The notes: generated by a model not told the origin, from the sequence alone. Shown: positions 9,150 to 18,657, counted from the stretch's first letter. The stretch: 64,000 nucleotides of DNA from JBCBSZ01 sp039185015 (GCA_039185015.1 JBCDAU010000012.1:62001-126000), one strand, 5' to 3'. A program made the numbers and translations.

Positions 9150-10502
9150 ATGACCGACCTGGCCGACGCCGATCTGGAACACCTGCGTGGCGGGATCGAC
9201 CGCACGAAGGCACCCGAGCCGGAGCTCACGTCCAACCCGATCACGGGCGATCGCTACTGGTCGAAGGACTTCCACCAGCAGGAGTGGGACCACCTCTGGA
9301 CCAAGGTCTGGCTCATCGCCGGCATGGTCGATCAGCTCCGGAAGCCGGGCGACTTCTTCACCTACCAGCTCGGCCGCGAGTCGATCCTGTGCACCCGGGG
9401 CGACGACCTGCGGATCCGCGCCTTCTACAACGTGTGCCAGCACCGTGGGAACCAACTCGTGCACGCCGAGTCGGGGTCAGCCGCAAGTGGACAGTTCCAG
9501 TGCGCCTACCACGGGTGGCGCTTCGGCGGAGACGGCACGCTGCTGTGGGTCCACGACGAGGAGGACTTCCCGCAGGGCACACCGTGCGGTCAGCGCAACC
9601 TGGTCGAGATCCCGTGCGACACCTGGGGCGGGTTCGTCTGGATCAACCTCGACGAGGGGTGCGACTCGCTCGCCGACTACCTCGACCCCGTCGCCGGGCA
9701 GCTCGACTGCTACCGGATGGAGCGCATGAAGCGCACCCACTGGGTCACCCTCGAGGGTGACTTCAACTGGAAGTGCGTGCAGGACAACTTCAACGAGAGC
9801 TACCACCTGCCCTTCGTCCACCCGCAGACCCTGCCGGTGATGAACGAGCACCACACCGGCTGCCAGTTCGACCTCTACCCGAGCGGCCACTGCCGGATGT
9901 TCATGCCGGGCGCCGGTCCCGGCCCGCACTACCGAGGCAAGGCCGACCGCACCTTCCAGAGCATGAAGCAGGAGCTCCAGTTCTGGGAGCTCGACCCCGA
10001 GCCGTACCGGGAGGACCTCCCCGGCCTGCGCCTCGCCCTGCAGCAGAAGAAGCGGGAGCTCGGCGCCTCGAAGGGCTACGACTTCTCGTTCTACTCCGAC
10101 GAGCAGCTCACCGATCACTACCACTACACGGTCTTCCCGAACGTCTCGTTCAGCATGAAGCCGGATGGGTGCATCTTCCTCAAGGCCGACCCGCATCCCA
10201 CCGACCCCGAGCGGTGCCTGTTCCACATGTGGTACCTGACCCTGTTCCCGGAGGGGTCGACGGAGTACTACTCGAACTCGATGCGCGACTGGGTCTCGGT
10301 CGACCACCAGGTCGAGCACCAGACCGGGGCCGTCGGCGAGGTCTCCTGCGGCCCGGGCATCGACCAGGACGTCGCCATCTGGTCCTCGCAACAGGCCGGG
10401 CTCCGGTCCCGGGGCTACCGGGGCGAGTACCTGCCGTGGCAGGAGCGACGCATCCGGTACTTCCACGACAACATCGACCGCCACCTCGCGGCCGGTTCGT
10501 GA
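9150..10502 (+). CDS. Rieske aromatic-ring-hydroxylating oxygenase, alpha subunit
   Basis: A 450-aa catalytic subunit. The Rieske 2Fe-2S ligands are C96-x-H98 and C118-x2-H121. The mononuclear iron site is seen in the NFNESYHLPFVHP segment (E-x2-H-x4-H), with the upstream bridging region intact. The spacing between the two Rieske motifs is slightly longer than in classic dioxygenases. The ATG has a GAGGGGA ribosome site. The next gene encodes a Rieske ferredoxin, its likely electron donor; no reductase is present nearby. No beta subunit is seen, so it probably works as a homotrimer on an aromatic acid, quaternary amine or similar substrate. Confidence 0.93.
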   Translation: MTDLADADLEHLRGGIDRTKAPEPELTSNPITGDRYWSKDFHQQEWDHLWTKVWLIAGMVDQLRKPGDFFTYQLGRESILCTRGDDLRIRAFYNVCQHRGNQLVHAESGSAASGQFQCAYHGWRFGGDGTLLWVHDEEDFPQGTPCGQRNLVEIPCDTWGGFVWINLDEGCDSLADYLDPVAGQLDCYRMERMKRTHWVTLEGDFNWKCVQDNFNESYHLPFVHPQTLPVMNEHHTGCQFDLYPSGHCRMFMPGAGPGPHYRGKADRTFQSMKQELQFWELDPEPYREDLPGLRLALQQKKRELGASKGYDFSFYSDEQLTDHYHYTVFPNVSFSMKPDGCIFLKADPHPTDPERCLFHMWYLTLFPEGSTEYYSNSMRDWVSVDHQVEHQTGAVGEVSCGPGIDQDVAIWSSQQAGLRSRGYRGEYLPWQERRIRYFHDNIDRHLAAGS

Positions 10503-10553
10503 GCCGCACGGCGCAGGCGACCGCCCGCCCGCTGGCGACCGCCCGAGCATGAC

Positions 10554-10922
10554 ATGAGCGACGAGGTCGACCTCGGAGACCTGTCCACGCTCGCCGACGG
10601 CGAGATGCGGGCGTGCGAGGCGGGCGGCGTCGAGCTGCTGGTGTGCCGGGTGCAGGGGGAGCTGTTCGCGCTCGAGGACGTCTGCAGCCACGCCGACACG
10701 CCGCTCAGCGAGGGCACGCTGTCCGGTCACCTCGTCGCCTGCCCGCTGCACGCCGCGCAGTTCGACGTGCGCGACGGCTCCCACACGGGCCCGCCGGCCT
10801 ACACCGGCGTGCGCTGCTTCGACGTCAGCGAGGGACCGGCCGGTGCTCGCATCGACCTGTCCTCGGGCGCCGACGACGGCGACGACGACGGCCCTCCATC
10901 GGGGTACTTCCAGACCCGTTGA
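10554..10922 (+). CDS. Rieske ferredoxin, oxygenase electron donor
   Basis: A 122-aa Rieske ferredoxin with cluster ligands C44-x-H46 and C63-x2-H66 in the CSH and CPLH motifs. It follows the oxygenase alpha subunit by 51 nt and most likely delivers electrons to it. The last 25 residues are rich in Asp and Gly and lie outside the Rieske fold. No ferredoxin reductase gene adjoins the pair, so electrons must come from a reductase encoded elsewhere. Confidence 0.92.
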   Translation: MSDEVDLGDLSTLADGEMRACEAGGVELLVCRVQGELFALEDVCSHADTPLSEGTLSGHLVACPLHAAQFDVRDGSHTGPPAYTGVRCFDVSEGPAGARIDLSSGADDGDDDGPPSGYFQTR

Positions 10923-10968
10923 CCCGTCGTGGCGCCGCGAGCGCTCCAGCAGTGACATCCTCGGGTGC

Positions 10969-11814
10969 ATGGCAGTGGACGACGAGCACGATCTCGTGGA
11001 CTGGCCGAGGCCGGCGGGACCGGAGCACTACCGCTCCGATGGCCGACTGAAGAAGGACTTCTACGAGCAGGAGATGGCCCGCCTGCAAGAGGAGCTCGTC
11101 AAGCTCCAGTACTGGGTGCAGCGCGAGGGACTGCGCGTCCTCGTGATCTTCGAGGGCCGCGGCTCAGCCGGCAAGGGCGGCGTCATCAAGCGCATCAGCG
11201 AGCGCACCAGCCCTCGCATCGTGCGGACCGAGGCGCTCCCGAAGCCGACCGAGCGCGAGCAGACGCAGTGGTACTTCCAGCGCTACGTGCCCCTGCTCCC
11301 CTCCGGCGGCGAGATCGTCCTGTTCGACCGCAGTTGGTACAACCGTTCGAACGTCGAGTGGGTCATGGGCTTCTGCACCGAGGAGCAGCACCAGGAGTTC
11401 CTGCGGACCTGTCCCGAGTTCGAGCGGATGCTCGTCCGCTCCGGGATCATCGTGCTCAAGTACTGGTTCTCGGTCAGCTACGAGGAGCAGAAGCGGCGGT
11501 TCACCGCCCGCAACGAGGAGCCGCTCAAGCGGTGGAAGCTGTCCGACATGGACCTCGAGGAGCATCGCCTCTACGTGCGCTACTCGATGGCCAAGGACAC
11601 GACCTTCCAGCACACCGACATCAAGCAGGCGCCCTGGTACGTCGTGCCGTCCGACGACAAGCGGCGTGCGCGGCTCAACTGCATCAGCCACCTCCTCGCC
11701 AACATCCCGTACGAGGACGTGGTGCCGGACCCGGTCGACATCCCCGATCGCGAGGACGAGCCCTACATCCGTCCCCCGCAGTCCGATCAGACCCTGGTCG
11801 ACCAGCTCTACTGA
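10969..11814 (+). CDS. ppk2: Polyphosphate kinase 2
   Basis: A 281-aa single-domain PPK2. The Walker A loop is EGRGSAGKGG (62-71), the Walker B/lid motif starts at DRSWYNR (D120), and the KYWFSVS strand and C-terminal WYVVPSDDKRRARLN segment are typical. The enzyme transfers phosphate between polyphosphate and nucleotides and is cytoplasmic. The size fits a class I PPK2, but the preference for ADP, GDP or AMP cannot be read directly. The ATG at 10969 is chosen over upstream in-frame codons that overlap the ferredoxin gene. A CATCCT hexamer ends 7 nt upstream, which fits a leaderless start. Confidence 0.95.
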   Translation: MAVDDEHDLVDWPRPAGPEHYRSDGRLKKDFYEQEMARLQEELVKLQYWVQREGLRVLVIFEGRGSAGKGGVIKRISERTSPRIVRTEALPKPTEREQTQWYFQRYVPLLPSGGEIVLFDRSWYNRSNVEWVMGFCTEEQHQEFLRTCPEFERMLVRSGIIVLKYWFSVSYEEQKRRFTARNEEPLKRWKLSDMDLEEHRLYVRYSMAKDTTFQHTDIKQAPWYVVPSDDKRRARLNCISHLLANIPYEDVVPDPVDIPDREDEPYIRPPQSDQTLVDQLY

Positions 11815-11822
11815 GTTGCCGT

Positions 11823-12344
11823 CTACGGCCGGGGCATGATCGCCGGGTCGCCGGGGCGGTACAGCTCGTGGGCCCGACGCCAGCTCGCGAAGGCGGCGAG
11901 GATGTGCTTCGGATCGCCGTGGATCTCGGTGAAGCACCCGTTGACCGAACGGGTGTCGAAGTAGGAGGCGTTGACCCCGTCGGCGTACAGCTCGCACGCC
12001 GCGTCGAAGCCCTGGTCGAGCAGGCGCTGCCGCTCGTCCTCGAAGTCGTGCACGAGCACGCCGACGTGGTGGAAGCCCTCCTGACCGGCGGCGAACATGT
12101 CGCGATAGATCGACGGCGTGTCGTCGTGCTGGACGATGAACTGGATCATCAGGTCGCCGAGGTAGCCGAACGCATAGGAGACGTCGGCCTCCTGGTCGGT
12201 CCCCCGGTAGCTGAAGGTGTCGGTCGTGTGGTGCTCGGTCACCACGAACGGTCCGGCACCGAAGAGCCGGTTCCATCCGTCGATGGCCTTCTCGAGGTCG
12301 TTGACCAGGTAGGCGTGCTGGAACAGCGGGTACGTCGTGAGCAT
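11823..12344 (-). CDS. VOC-superfamily (glyoxalase-like) protein
   Basis: A 173-aa VOC-fold protein. It starts with the typical LFQHAYLVNDLEKAI strand-helix and carries the repeated beta-alpha-beta module (GFHHVGVLVHDFE in the second half). VOC proteins bind a metal and act as lyases, isomerases or dioxygenases. The ATG at 12344 is supported by GAGGAGGGG about 7 nt upstream, so the 15 residues in front of it are not used. It ends 9 nt from the PPK2 stop (convergent) and starts 38 nt from the divergent TIR gene. The substrate is unknown. Confidence 0.85.
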   Translation of the reverse strand: MLTTYPLFQHAYLVNDLEKAIDGWNRLFGAGPFVVTEHHTTDTFSYRGTDQEADVSYAFGYLGDLMIQFIVQHDDTPSIYRDMFAAGQEGFHHVGVLVHDFEDERQRLLDQGFDAACELYADGVNASYFDTRSVNGCFTEIHGDPKHILAAFASWRRAHELYRPGDPAIMPRP

Positions 12345-12370
12345 CTCGGATCCCCTCCTCACGTGGAACC

Positions 12371-12376
12371 TAGCCT
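12371..12376 (+). promoter_or_regulatory. Leaderless-type -10 element TAGCCT
   Basis: TAGCCT ends 6 nt before the ATG of the TIR gene, which lacks a ribosome site. Confidence 0.5.
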
Positions 12377-12382
12377 TCGCCC

Positions 12383-13717
12383 ATGGCACGGGTGTTCTTG
12401 TCGTATCGCCGGGCCGACGGGCCCTACGCCGTCGGCTGGATCTCCGAACGACTCGCCCGCCTGGACGAGGTGACCGAGGTCCGCACCGCCTACTACGACA
12501 CCGAGCTCCGTGCCGGCGACTCGTTCCCCGACGCGCTCGACGCCGCCGTCGACGGGTGCGACGTCCTGCTCGCCGTCATCGGACCGGAGTGGGCCGGGCA
12601 TCGGGCGGACGGCTCCTCGCGCATCTGCGAGCCCGACGACTGGGTCGCACGAGAGATCGGCGCGGCGCTCTCGCGCGAGGTCGTCGTGCTCCCGGTGCTC
12701 GTCGATGGGGCTGCTCCGCTCTCCGCGTCGATGCTCCCCGCAGCGTTGGTGCCGTTGGTCGACAAGCACGCGCTCCGCTTCGACGGCACCGACGAGCTGG
12801 ACACGATCGCCACCCACCTGCGGTCCCACCTCGACGAGATCGATCGGGGTCGTGCGGCGCGGCGAGGCCTCCTCGAGCCGGTGTCGCCGCCGTCGATGCT
12901 GCCCCGACGCCGAGCCCTCGCCGAGGCCGGAGCCGCTGCGCTCGTCGCTGGCCTCGTCGCCTGGTTCGTCTTCTCGTGGTTCGCCTCGGGCATCGATGCG
13001 GCCGACGCCGACCTCGACGGCTGGGTCACCGCCACCACCCTGCTGTGGTCGCTGTCGGCTGCGCTGGGGGTGCTGGGAGCCGGGGCCGCTCGCCGCTACT
13101 TCCGCGACGGCGTGCGGATCCGGTGGCCACCGATCATCACGGCGGCGGTGGCGACCTCCGCCGTGCTCGTGTGGACGGGACTCCAACCGAGCGCCGACCG
13201 GGATGCGCGGCTCGAGGTCGGCCAGTGGCTCGGCTCGGCCGGCGGTGTCGTGCTCGCCTCGCCGTGGGTCCTGACGCTCGCCGGCTCGGCGTGGACGACC
13301 ATCACGGCCGACGAGCGCGACCTCGGAGCCCGCGCGGGCGTCATCGCTCGGCTCGGCCAGGCCTCGCTGGTGTCGGCCGCCGCCCTCGCGGTCGCCGCCT
13401 CGGCCGGCATCATCACGACGGCATTCGCCGGTGCGCTCGCGGAACGGACCGGGTTCGGCGAGCAGCTGCGCCTCATCGGACAGGGCGCGCTCTTCGCCGG
13501 CCTGCTGGCGGTGGTGCTGGTCTGGAGCCGCACCCGGCTGGAGCGATCGTCGATCGAGCTGCGGACCGACCTCGCCACCGTGCCACCGGAGTACCGGCGC
13601 CACGCCGAGCCGGTCCTGCTCACCGAACCGCTCGATCGACGGGCCCGCTGGATCGTGGTGGCGCTCGCGCTCCCCCTCGTCGCCGGAATCGTCGCCGCTG
13701 TCACGATCGCCACCTGA
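12383..13717 (+). CDS. TIR-domain protein with multi-span membrane region
   Basis: A 444-aa protein. Residues 1-155 form a TIR domain: RVFLSYRRAD at the N-terminus, the CDVLLAVIGPEW strand, DDWVAREIGAAL, and VVVLPVLVDGA. From about residue 180 it carries six to seven hydrophobic helices (first at 181-200, last at 423-443). In many bacterial TIRs an NAD-cleaving Glu follows the G-x-x-F motif; here that stretch reads GDSFPDALD, with Asp50 and no Glu, so NADase activity is doubtful. TIR-membrane fusions occur in signalling and defence contexts, but no partner gene is adjacent. A role as a membrane-bound sensor or effector is inference. Confidence 0.85.
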   Translation: MARVFLSYRRADGPYAVGWISERLARLDEVTEVRTAYYDTELRAGDSFPDALDAAVDGCDVLLAVIGPEWAGHRADGSSRICEPDDWVAREIGAALSREVVVLPVLVDGAAPLSASMLPAALVPLVDKHALRFDGTDELDTIATHLRSHLDEIDRGRAARRGLLEPVSPPSMLPRRRALAEAGAAALVAGLVAWFVFSWFASGIDAADADLDGWVTATTLLWSLSAALGVLGAGAARRYFRDGVRIRWPPIITAAVATSAVLVWTGLQPSADRDARLEVGQWLGSAGGVVLASPWVLTLAGSAWTTITADERDLGARAGVIARLGQASLVSAAALAVAASAGIITTAFAGALAERTGFGEQLRLIGQGALFAGLLAVVLVWSRTRLERSSIELRTDLATVPPEYRRHAEPVLLTEPLDRRARWIVVALALPLVAGIVAAVTIAT

Positions 13718-13737
13718 TCGCTGCCACACCCCGGGCG

Positions 13738-13743
13738 TAGCGT
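13738..13743 (+). promoter_or_regulatory. Leaderless-type -10 element TAGCGT
   Basis: TAGCGT ends 8 nt before the ATG at 13752; no ribosome site is visible. Confidence 0.5.
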
Positions 13744-13751
13744 GCTCGAAC

Positions 13752-14270
13752 ATGGGTGAGTTCCGACGTGCAGTCCGACGTGACCGTCCGCAGATGCCCG
13801 AGGGGTATGGCGTCCCCGAGTCCGACGACGGGCTCCTGGAGTGGGCCGAGGTCGAGCCCCGGCTCGTGGAGTCGACGCAGTACTGGATGGCCACGACCCG
13901 ACCAGACGGCCGGCCCCACGTCGTGCCCCGATGGGGCGTCTGGCTCGACGGCGGGCTGTTCTACGACGGTGCGCCGACCACGTTCCACGTGCGCAACCTC
14001 GTCGCCAACCCGGCGTGCACGCTGCACCTGGAAGACGGCTGGCAGGCGGTGATCGTCGAGGGGACCTCGGGGCCGACGTCCTCACCGGGGCTCGAGCTCG
14101 GCGGGCGCATCGCCGCCGAGCTGACGCGCAAGTACGGCGAGCAGGGCTACTCCCCCGAGCCCGACGCCTGGGAGGGCGACGGAGCCGGCGGTCTGTGCCG
14201 CTTCGAACCGAGCCGGGTGCTGGCCTGGTTCGACTTCCCCACCGACATGACGAGGTTCCGCTTCGACTGA
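13752..14270 (+). CDS. Pyridoxamine-5'-phosphate-oxidase-fold (PPOX) protein
   Basis: A 172-aa split-barrel flavin-type protein. The core runs from about residue 28 (VEPRLVESTQYWMATTRPDG), through the PHVVPRWGVW and FHVRNLVANPACTLHLEDG strands, to the C-terminal RVLAWFDFPTDMTRFRF. Actinobacterial members bind F420, FMN, heme or biliverdin; this one cannot be placed further. The ATG at 13752 is preferred because the TAGCGT element lies 8 nt ahead; an internal ATG at 13794 is also possible. It is followed by the YqeY gene 48 nt later. Confidence 0.85.
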   Translation: MGEFRRAVRRDRPQMPEGYGVPESDDGLLEWAEVEPRLVESTQYWMATTRPDGRPHVVPRWGVWLDGGLFYDGAPTTFHVRNLVANPACTLHLEDGWQAVIVEGTSGPTSSPGLELGGRIAAELTRKYGEQGYSPEPDAWEGDGAGGLCRFEPSRVLAWFDFPTDMTRFRFD

Positions 14271-14304
14271 TGGCAAAGGCCTCAGGGCCGGCGGGGCCTC
14301 CCGG

Positions 14305-14310
14305 TAACCT
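14305..14310 (+). promoter_or_regulatory. Leaderless-type -10 element TAACCT
   Basis: TAACCT ends 8 nt before the ATG of the YqeY gene. Confidence 0.5.
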
Positions 14311-14318
14311 CGGCCACC

Positions 14319-14774
14319 ATGAGCAGCCTCGAGGAGCGGATCCGCGCCGATCTCACCACCGCCATGCGCGAGCGCGACAAGGGACGCACCAGCGCGCTCC
14401 GGATGCTGATCGCCGCCATCGGCGAGGAGAAGGTCGCCGGCGACGCGGCCAAGGAGCTCACCGACGACGACGTCGAGAAGATCATCCAGCGCCTCGCCAA
14501 GCAGCGCTCCGAGGCCGCCGACGCCTACGCCGAGGCCGGCCGCGACGAGCAGGCGGCCGCCGAGCTCGCCGAGCGCGAGGTGCTGGCGGTCTACCTGCCC
14601 GAGCCACTGGGCGAGGAGGAGCTCGCCGCGCTCGTCGCCGAGGTACTGGCCGCCGAGGGCTTCGACGCGCCGTCACAGATGGGTCAGGCGATGAAGGCCG
14701 TCCAGCCGAAGATCGCCGGCCGAGCCGAGGGCAAGGCGGTCGCCGCCGCCGTCAAGGCCCACCTCGCCGGCTGA
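14319..14774 (+). CDS. GatB/YqeY-domain protein
   Basis: A 151-aa YqeY-family protein, almost entirely helical and the full family length. It resembles the tail domain of the GatB subunit of tRNA amidotransferase and may bind tRNA. The N-terminal LEERIRADLTTAMRERDKGR and the C-terminal QMGQAMKAVQPKIAGRAEGK blocks are family signatures. It lies 4 nt upstream of hrpA, so both are likely in one transcript; both are RNA-related. Confidence 0.95.
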   Translation: MSSLEERIRADLTTAMRERDKGRTSALRMLIAAIGEEKVAGDAAKELTDDDVEKIIQRLAKQRSEAADAYAEAGRDEQAAAELAEREVLAVYLPEPLGEEELAALVAEVLAAEGFDAPSQMGQAMKAVQPKIAGRAEGKAVAAAVKAHLAG

Positions 14775-14778
14775 CGAC

Positions 14779-17700
14779 GTGACCGAGGCGGCTCCGGCAC
14801 CGACCGTCGCCGACCTCCGGCGGCGCCTGGGCGACCTCACCGTCGTCGACGCCGACCGACTCCGCCGGCGCCTCGACCGGGAACAGCGGCAGCCGGACCC
14901 CGAAGCGCTCGCCGCGATCGCCGACGATCTCGACGCGGCCGGGGCGCACATCGCCATGCGGCGAGCGGCCGTTCCCGACCTCCGCTACCCCGGCGAGCTC
15001 CCCGTCACCGAGCGGCGACACGACCTGCTGGAGGTCCTGCGCGGCAACCAGGTCGTGGTCGTCGCCGGTGAGACCGGATCGGGCAAGAGCACGCAGCTGC
15101 CGAAGCTCCTGCTCGAGACCGGCCGAGGCGTGCGGGGGATGATCGCCCACACCCAACCCCGCCGCCTCGCGGCGCGTTCGGTCGCCGAGCGCATCGCCCA
15201 CGAGGTCGGCACCGACCTCGGCGGGGCGGTCGGATACGCCGTTCGCTTCACCGACCAGGTGAGCGATCGCACACTCGTGAAGGTGATGACCGACGGGCTG
15301 TTGCTCGCCGAGATCCAGCGCGACCCGCTGCTACGTCGCTACGACGCCGTCGTCGTCGACGAGGCCCACGAGCGCAGCCTCAACATCGACTTCCTGCTCG
15401 GCTACCTCCACCGTCTGCTCCCCCGCCGTCGGGATCTGCAGGTCGTCATCACGTCCGCGACGATCGACACCGAGCGGTTCGCCGAGCACTACGACGCCCC
15501 GGTGGTCGAGGTCAGCGGCCGGACCTACCCCGTCGAGGTCCGCTACCGACCGTTCGGGGCCGACGTCGGCGACGACCGCGATCAGGTCCAGGCCATCGGT
15601 GACGCGGTGGTCGAGCTCTGGACCGAGGGCACCGGCGACGTGTTGGTGTTCTGCAGTGGCGAACGTGAGATCCGCGACGCCGCCGACCACCTCCGCCGGA
15701 TGAACCTGCCCGACACCGAGGTCCTGCCGCTCTACGCCCGGCTCTCGGCCAGCGAGCAGCACAAGATCTTCCGGCCGCATCCCGGGCGTCGCCGGGTCGT
15801 CGTCGCCACCAACGTCGCCGAGACCTCCCTCACCGTTCCCGGGATCGAGTACGTCGTCGACAGCGGCACCGCCCGGATCAGCCGGTACTCCCGGCGGCTC
15901 AAGGTGCAGCGGCTCCCGATCGAGCAGGTCTCGCAGGCCAGCGCCAACCAGCGCGCCGGTCGCAGCGGTCGTGTCGCTCCCGGCATCTGCATACGGCTCT
16001 ACGACGAGGACGGCTTCCTCGAACGCCCCGAGTTCACCGAACCCGAGATCCTCCGCACGAACCTGGCGTCGGTCGTGCTCCAGATGGCGGCGCTCAAGCT
16101 CGGCGAGGTCGACGACTTCCCGTTCGTCGAGCCACCCGACCGCCGCTCGGTCGCCGACGCCGTGAAGCTGCTCGAGGAGCTCGGCGCCTTCGACCCCGAC
16201 GAGCCCGACCCGAAGCGACGGCTCACCCAGCTCGGCCGTCGCCTGTCCCGCCTGCCGCTCGACCCCCGTCTCGGGCGGATGGTGCTCGAGGCCGAGCGAG
16301 AAGGCTGCGTGCGCGAGGTGCTGATCATCGCGACGGCGCTGTCGATCCAGGACCCCCGCGAGCGACCGGCCGACCAGGCCGGCACCGCCGACGAGCTGCA
16401 CCGCCGCTTCGAGGTCGAGGGGTCGGACTTCCTCGCCTTCCTCCGCCTCTGGGACCACGCCCGTGACCGCCAGCGGGCACTGTCGGGCAACCAGTTCCGC
16501 AAGCTCTGCAGGGCCGAGCACCTCCACCACCTCCGGATCCGGGAGTGGCAGGACCTCGAACGTCAGCTCAGGCGGGTGGCCGCCGACCTGGGCATCCGCC
16601 ACTCGTCGGCCGCCGACGACCCGGACGCCATCCATCGTGCGCTCCTCTCGGGCCTGCTCTCGCAGATCGGCGTGCGCGACGGGGAGTCGAAGGAGTACCG
16701 GGGCACCCGCAACGCCCGCTTCTCGATCGGACGGGGAAGCTCGCTGGCGAAGCAAGGGCCGCGCTGGGTCATGGTCGGCGAGCTGGTCGAGACCAACCGC
16801 CTGTGGGGTCGGGTCGCCGCCCAGATCCGGCCGGAGTGGGCCGAAGCGCTCGCCGACCACCTGGTGAAGCGCAGCTACGGCGACCCGGAATGGGACGCCG
16901 AGGCAGGCCGCGCGGTCACCACCGAGCGCGTCACCCTCTACGGCCTGCCGATCGTGGTCGACCGAACCGTCGGCTACGACCGGGTCGAAGGGGGCATCGC
17001 CCGCGACCACTTCCTCCACCACGCCCTCGTCGAGCGCGACACCGAGCTCCGCCAGCGGGTGGTCGAGGAGAACCGGCTGCTGTTCGATCGCACCCGTGAG
17101 CGGGCCGACCGCGCCCGGCGTGGCCAGCACCTGGTACCCGACGAGGTGCTGTTCGACTTCTACGACCGACGGGTCGGCGACGACGTCGTCTCCCGTGGCC
17201 ACTTCGACCGGTGGTGGAAGCGCAACGTCGGCAACGAGGCCGATCTCCTCCGCCTCACCGAGAACGACCTGATCGATGACGCCGACGAGCTCGACTCCGA
17301 CGACTTCCCCGACCACTGGGCGCAGGACGACCTGGTCCTCGACGTCAGCTACGAGTTCGACCCCGGCTCACCGCACGACGGTGTCACCGTCCACGTGCCG
17401 CTGGAGGTCCTGAACCGCCTCCGCCCCGACCGGTTCGACTGGCAGGTGCCGGGACTCCGGGACGAGCTGGTCGTGGCGCTGTTGCGGTCGCTGCCGAAGG
17501 TGATCCGTCGCCGCCTGCTGCCCCTCGCCGACCGGGCCGCCGAGTTCAGCGCAACCGCCGGGCCCGACGACGGTCCGATGGTCGAGGTGCTCAGCCGCTT
17601 CGTCGCCGGCGTGACCGGCGACCAGGTCTCGGCCGACGACTGGCGGTGGGAGCAGGTCCCACCGCACCTCGTCGTCAGGTTCGAGGTCGATCGCGGCGAT

Positions 17701-18657
17701 GGCACGGTCCTCCGCTCCGAGGACCTCGATGCCCTCCGCCGGGAACTGCGGGGCGACGTGCAGGCCGTCCTCTCCGAGGCCGCCGGCGGCGTCGAGGCGA
17801 GCGGGCTGTCGTGTTTCCCGTCGACCCCGGTGCCGCAGGTCGTCGAGACCGTGCGCAACGGCCAGCCCCTGACCGGCTACCCGGCGCTCGTCGACGAGGG
17901 CGATGCCGTGTCGGTCCGGGTGCTCGACGACCCCGAAGCGCAGCGTCGTGCGATGATCGCCGGCACCCGGCGGCTGATCCTGCTGGCCCTTCCCTCGCCG
18001 CGGAAGGCCGTCGCCGGCCGGCTCGGTCGAGACACCCAGCTGCTGTTGGCCCGGGGGGTCACCGGTCGCCTGACCGACCTCCTCGACGACGCCGTCGCCG
18101 TCGCCATCGACCAGCTCGTGCACGAGGCCGGCGGTCCCGTCTGGACCGACGACGACTTCGAACGGCTCCTCGGACAGGTCCGCCCCGACGTGGTCGACCG
18201 AGCGGGTGACCTGCTGAGCACGGTCGCTCCCGCGCTCGACGCCGCGAGCCGGGTCCGCGAGCGGATCGACTCCATCGACGACCCGCTCCTGGCTCCGTCG
18301 ATCGCGGACATCGAGGCCCAGCTCGATCACCTCGTCGGCGAGGGCTTCCTCGGCCGGGCGGGCAGCGAGTGGCTCCCCCACCTCGCCCGCTACCTGGAGG
18401 CGCTCACCCAACGCACCGATCGGCTCGTCCTCAACCCTCGGCGGGACCTGGAGCACGTCACCACGGTCGCCGGCGTCCTCCGCGACCTCACCGACGCTCG
18501 GGCGAGGGTGCCGGAGCATCGGCTGCCGGAGCTCGACCGCATCGGCTGGCTGGTCGAGGAGCTCCGGGTGAGCCTCTTCGCCCAGCAGCTCGGCACGTCG
18601 ACGACGGTCAGTGCCAAGCGCCTCCGCCGCTCGATCGCCGAGGTCGTCACATCCTGA
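14779..18657 (+). CDS. hrpA: ATP-dependent RNA helicase HrpA
   Basis: A 1292-aa DEAH-box helicase, close to the roughly 1300-aa E. coli HrpA. Walker A is GETGSGKST (97-105), the DEAH box is at 194-197, the SAT motif is in TSATIDTERF, and the QRAGRSGR motif VI follows. The C-terminal half holds the HA2/OB region and the long DUF3418 domain typical of bacterial HrpA. The enzyme unwinds RNA and is implicated in mRNA processing and in resolving stalled ribosomes. GTG start, 4 nt after the yqeY stop. Its 3' end overlaps the convergent oxidoreductase gene by 11 nt. Confidence 0.97.
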   Translation: MTEAAPAPTVADLRRRLGDLTVVDADRLRRRLDREQRQPDPEALAAIADDLDAAGAHIAMRRAAVPDLRYPGELPVTERRHDLLEVLRGNQVVVVAGETGSGKSTQLPKLLLETGRGVRGMIAHTQPRRLAARSVAERIAHEVGTDLGGAVGYAVRFTDQVSDRTLVKVMTDGLLLAEIQRDPLLRRYDAVVVDEAHERSLNIDFLLGYLHRLLPRRRDLQVVITSATIDTERFAEHYDAPVVEVSGRTYPVEVRYRPFGADVGDDRDQVQAIGDAVVELWTEGTGDVLVFCSGEREIRDAADHLRRMNLPDTEVLPLYARLSASEQHKIFRPHPGRRRVVVATNVAETSLTVPGIEYVVDSGTARISRYSRRLKVQRLPIEQVSQASANQRAGRSGRVAPGICIRLYDEDGFLERPEFTEPEILRTNLASVVLQMAALKLGEVDDFPFVEPPDRRSVADAVKLLEELGAFDPDEPDPKRRLTQLGRRLSRLPLDPRLGRMVLEAEREGCVREVLIIATALSIQDPRERPADQAGTADELHRRFEVEGSDFLAFLRLWDHARDRQRALSGNQFRKLCRAEHLHHLRIREWQDLERQLRRVAADLGIRHSSAADDPDAIHRALLSGLLSQIGVRDGESKEYRGTRNARFSIGRGSSLAKQGPRWVMVGELVETNRLWGRVAAQIRPEWAEALADHLVKRSYGDPEWDAEAGRAVTTERVTLYGLPIVVDRTVGYDRVEGGIARDHFLHHALVERDTELRQRVVEENRLLFDRTRERADRARRGQHLVPDEVLFDFYDRRVGDDVVSRGHFDRWWKRNVGNEADLLRLTENDLIDDADELDSDDFPDHWAQDDLVLDVSYEFDPGSPHDGVTVHVPLEVLNRLRPDRFDWQVPGLRDELVVALLRSLPKVIRRRLLPLADRAAEFSATAGPDDGPMVEVLSRFVAGVTGDQVSADDWRWEQVPPHLVVRFEVDRGDGTVLRSEDLDALRRELRGDVQAVLSEAAGGVEASGLSCFPSTPVPQVVETVRNGQPLTGYPALVDEGDAVSVRVLDDPEAQRRAMIAGTRRLILLALPSPRKAVAGRLGRDTQLLLARGVTGRLTDLLDDAVAVAIDQLVHEAGGPVWTDDDFERLLGQVRPDVVDRAGDLLSTVAPALDAASRVRERIDSIDDPLLAPSIADIEAQLDHLVGEGFLGRAGSEWLPHLARYLEALTQRTDRLVLNPRRDLEHVTTVAGVLRDLTDARARVPEHRLPELDRIGWLVEELRVSLFAQQLGTSTTVSAKRLRRSIAEVVTS

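Noticed and set aside
15331..17316. Long minus-strand open frame antisense to hrpA
   Set aside because: A shadow of hrpA; no motifs, while hrpA has full helicase motifs across the same bases.
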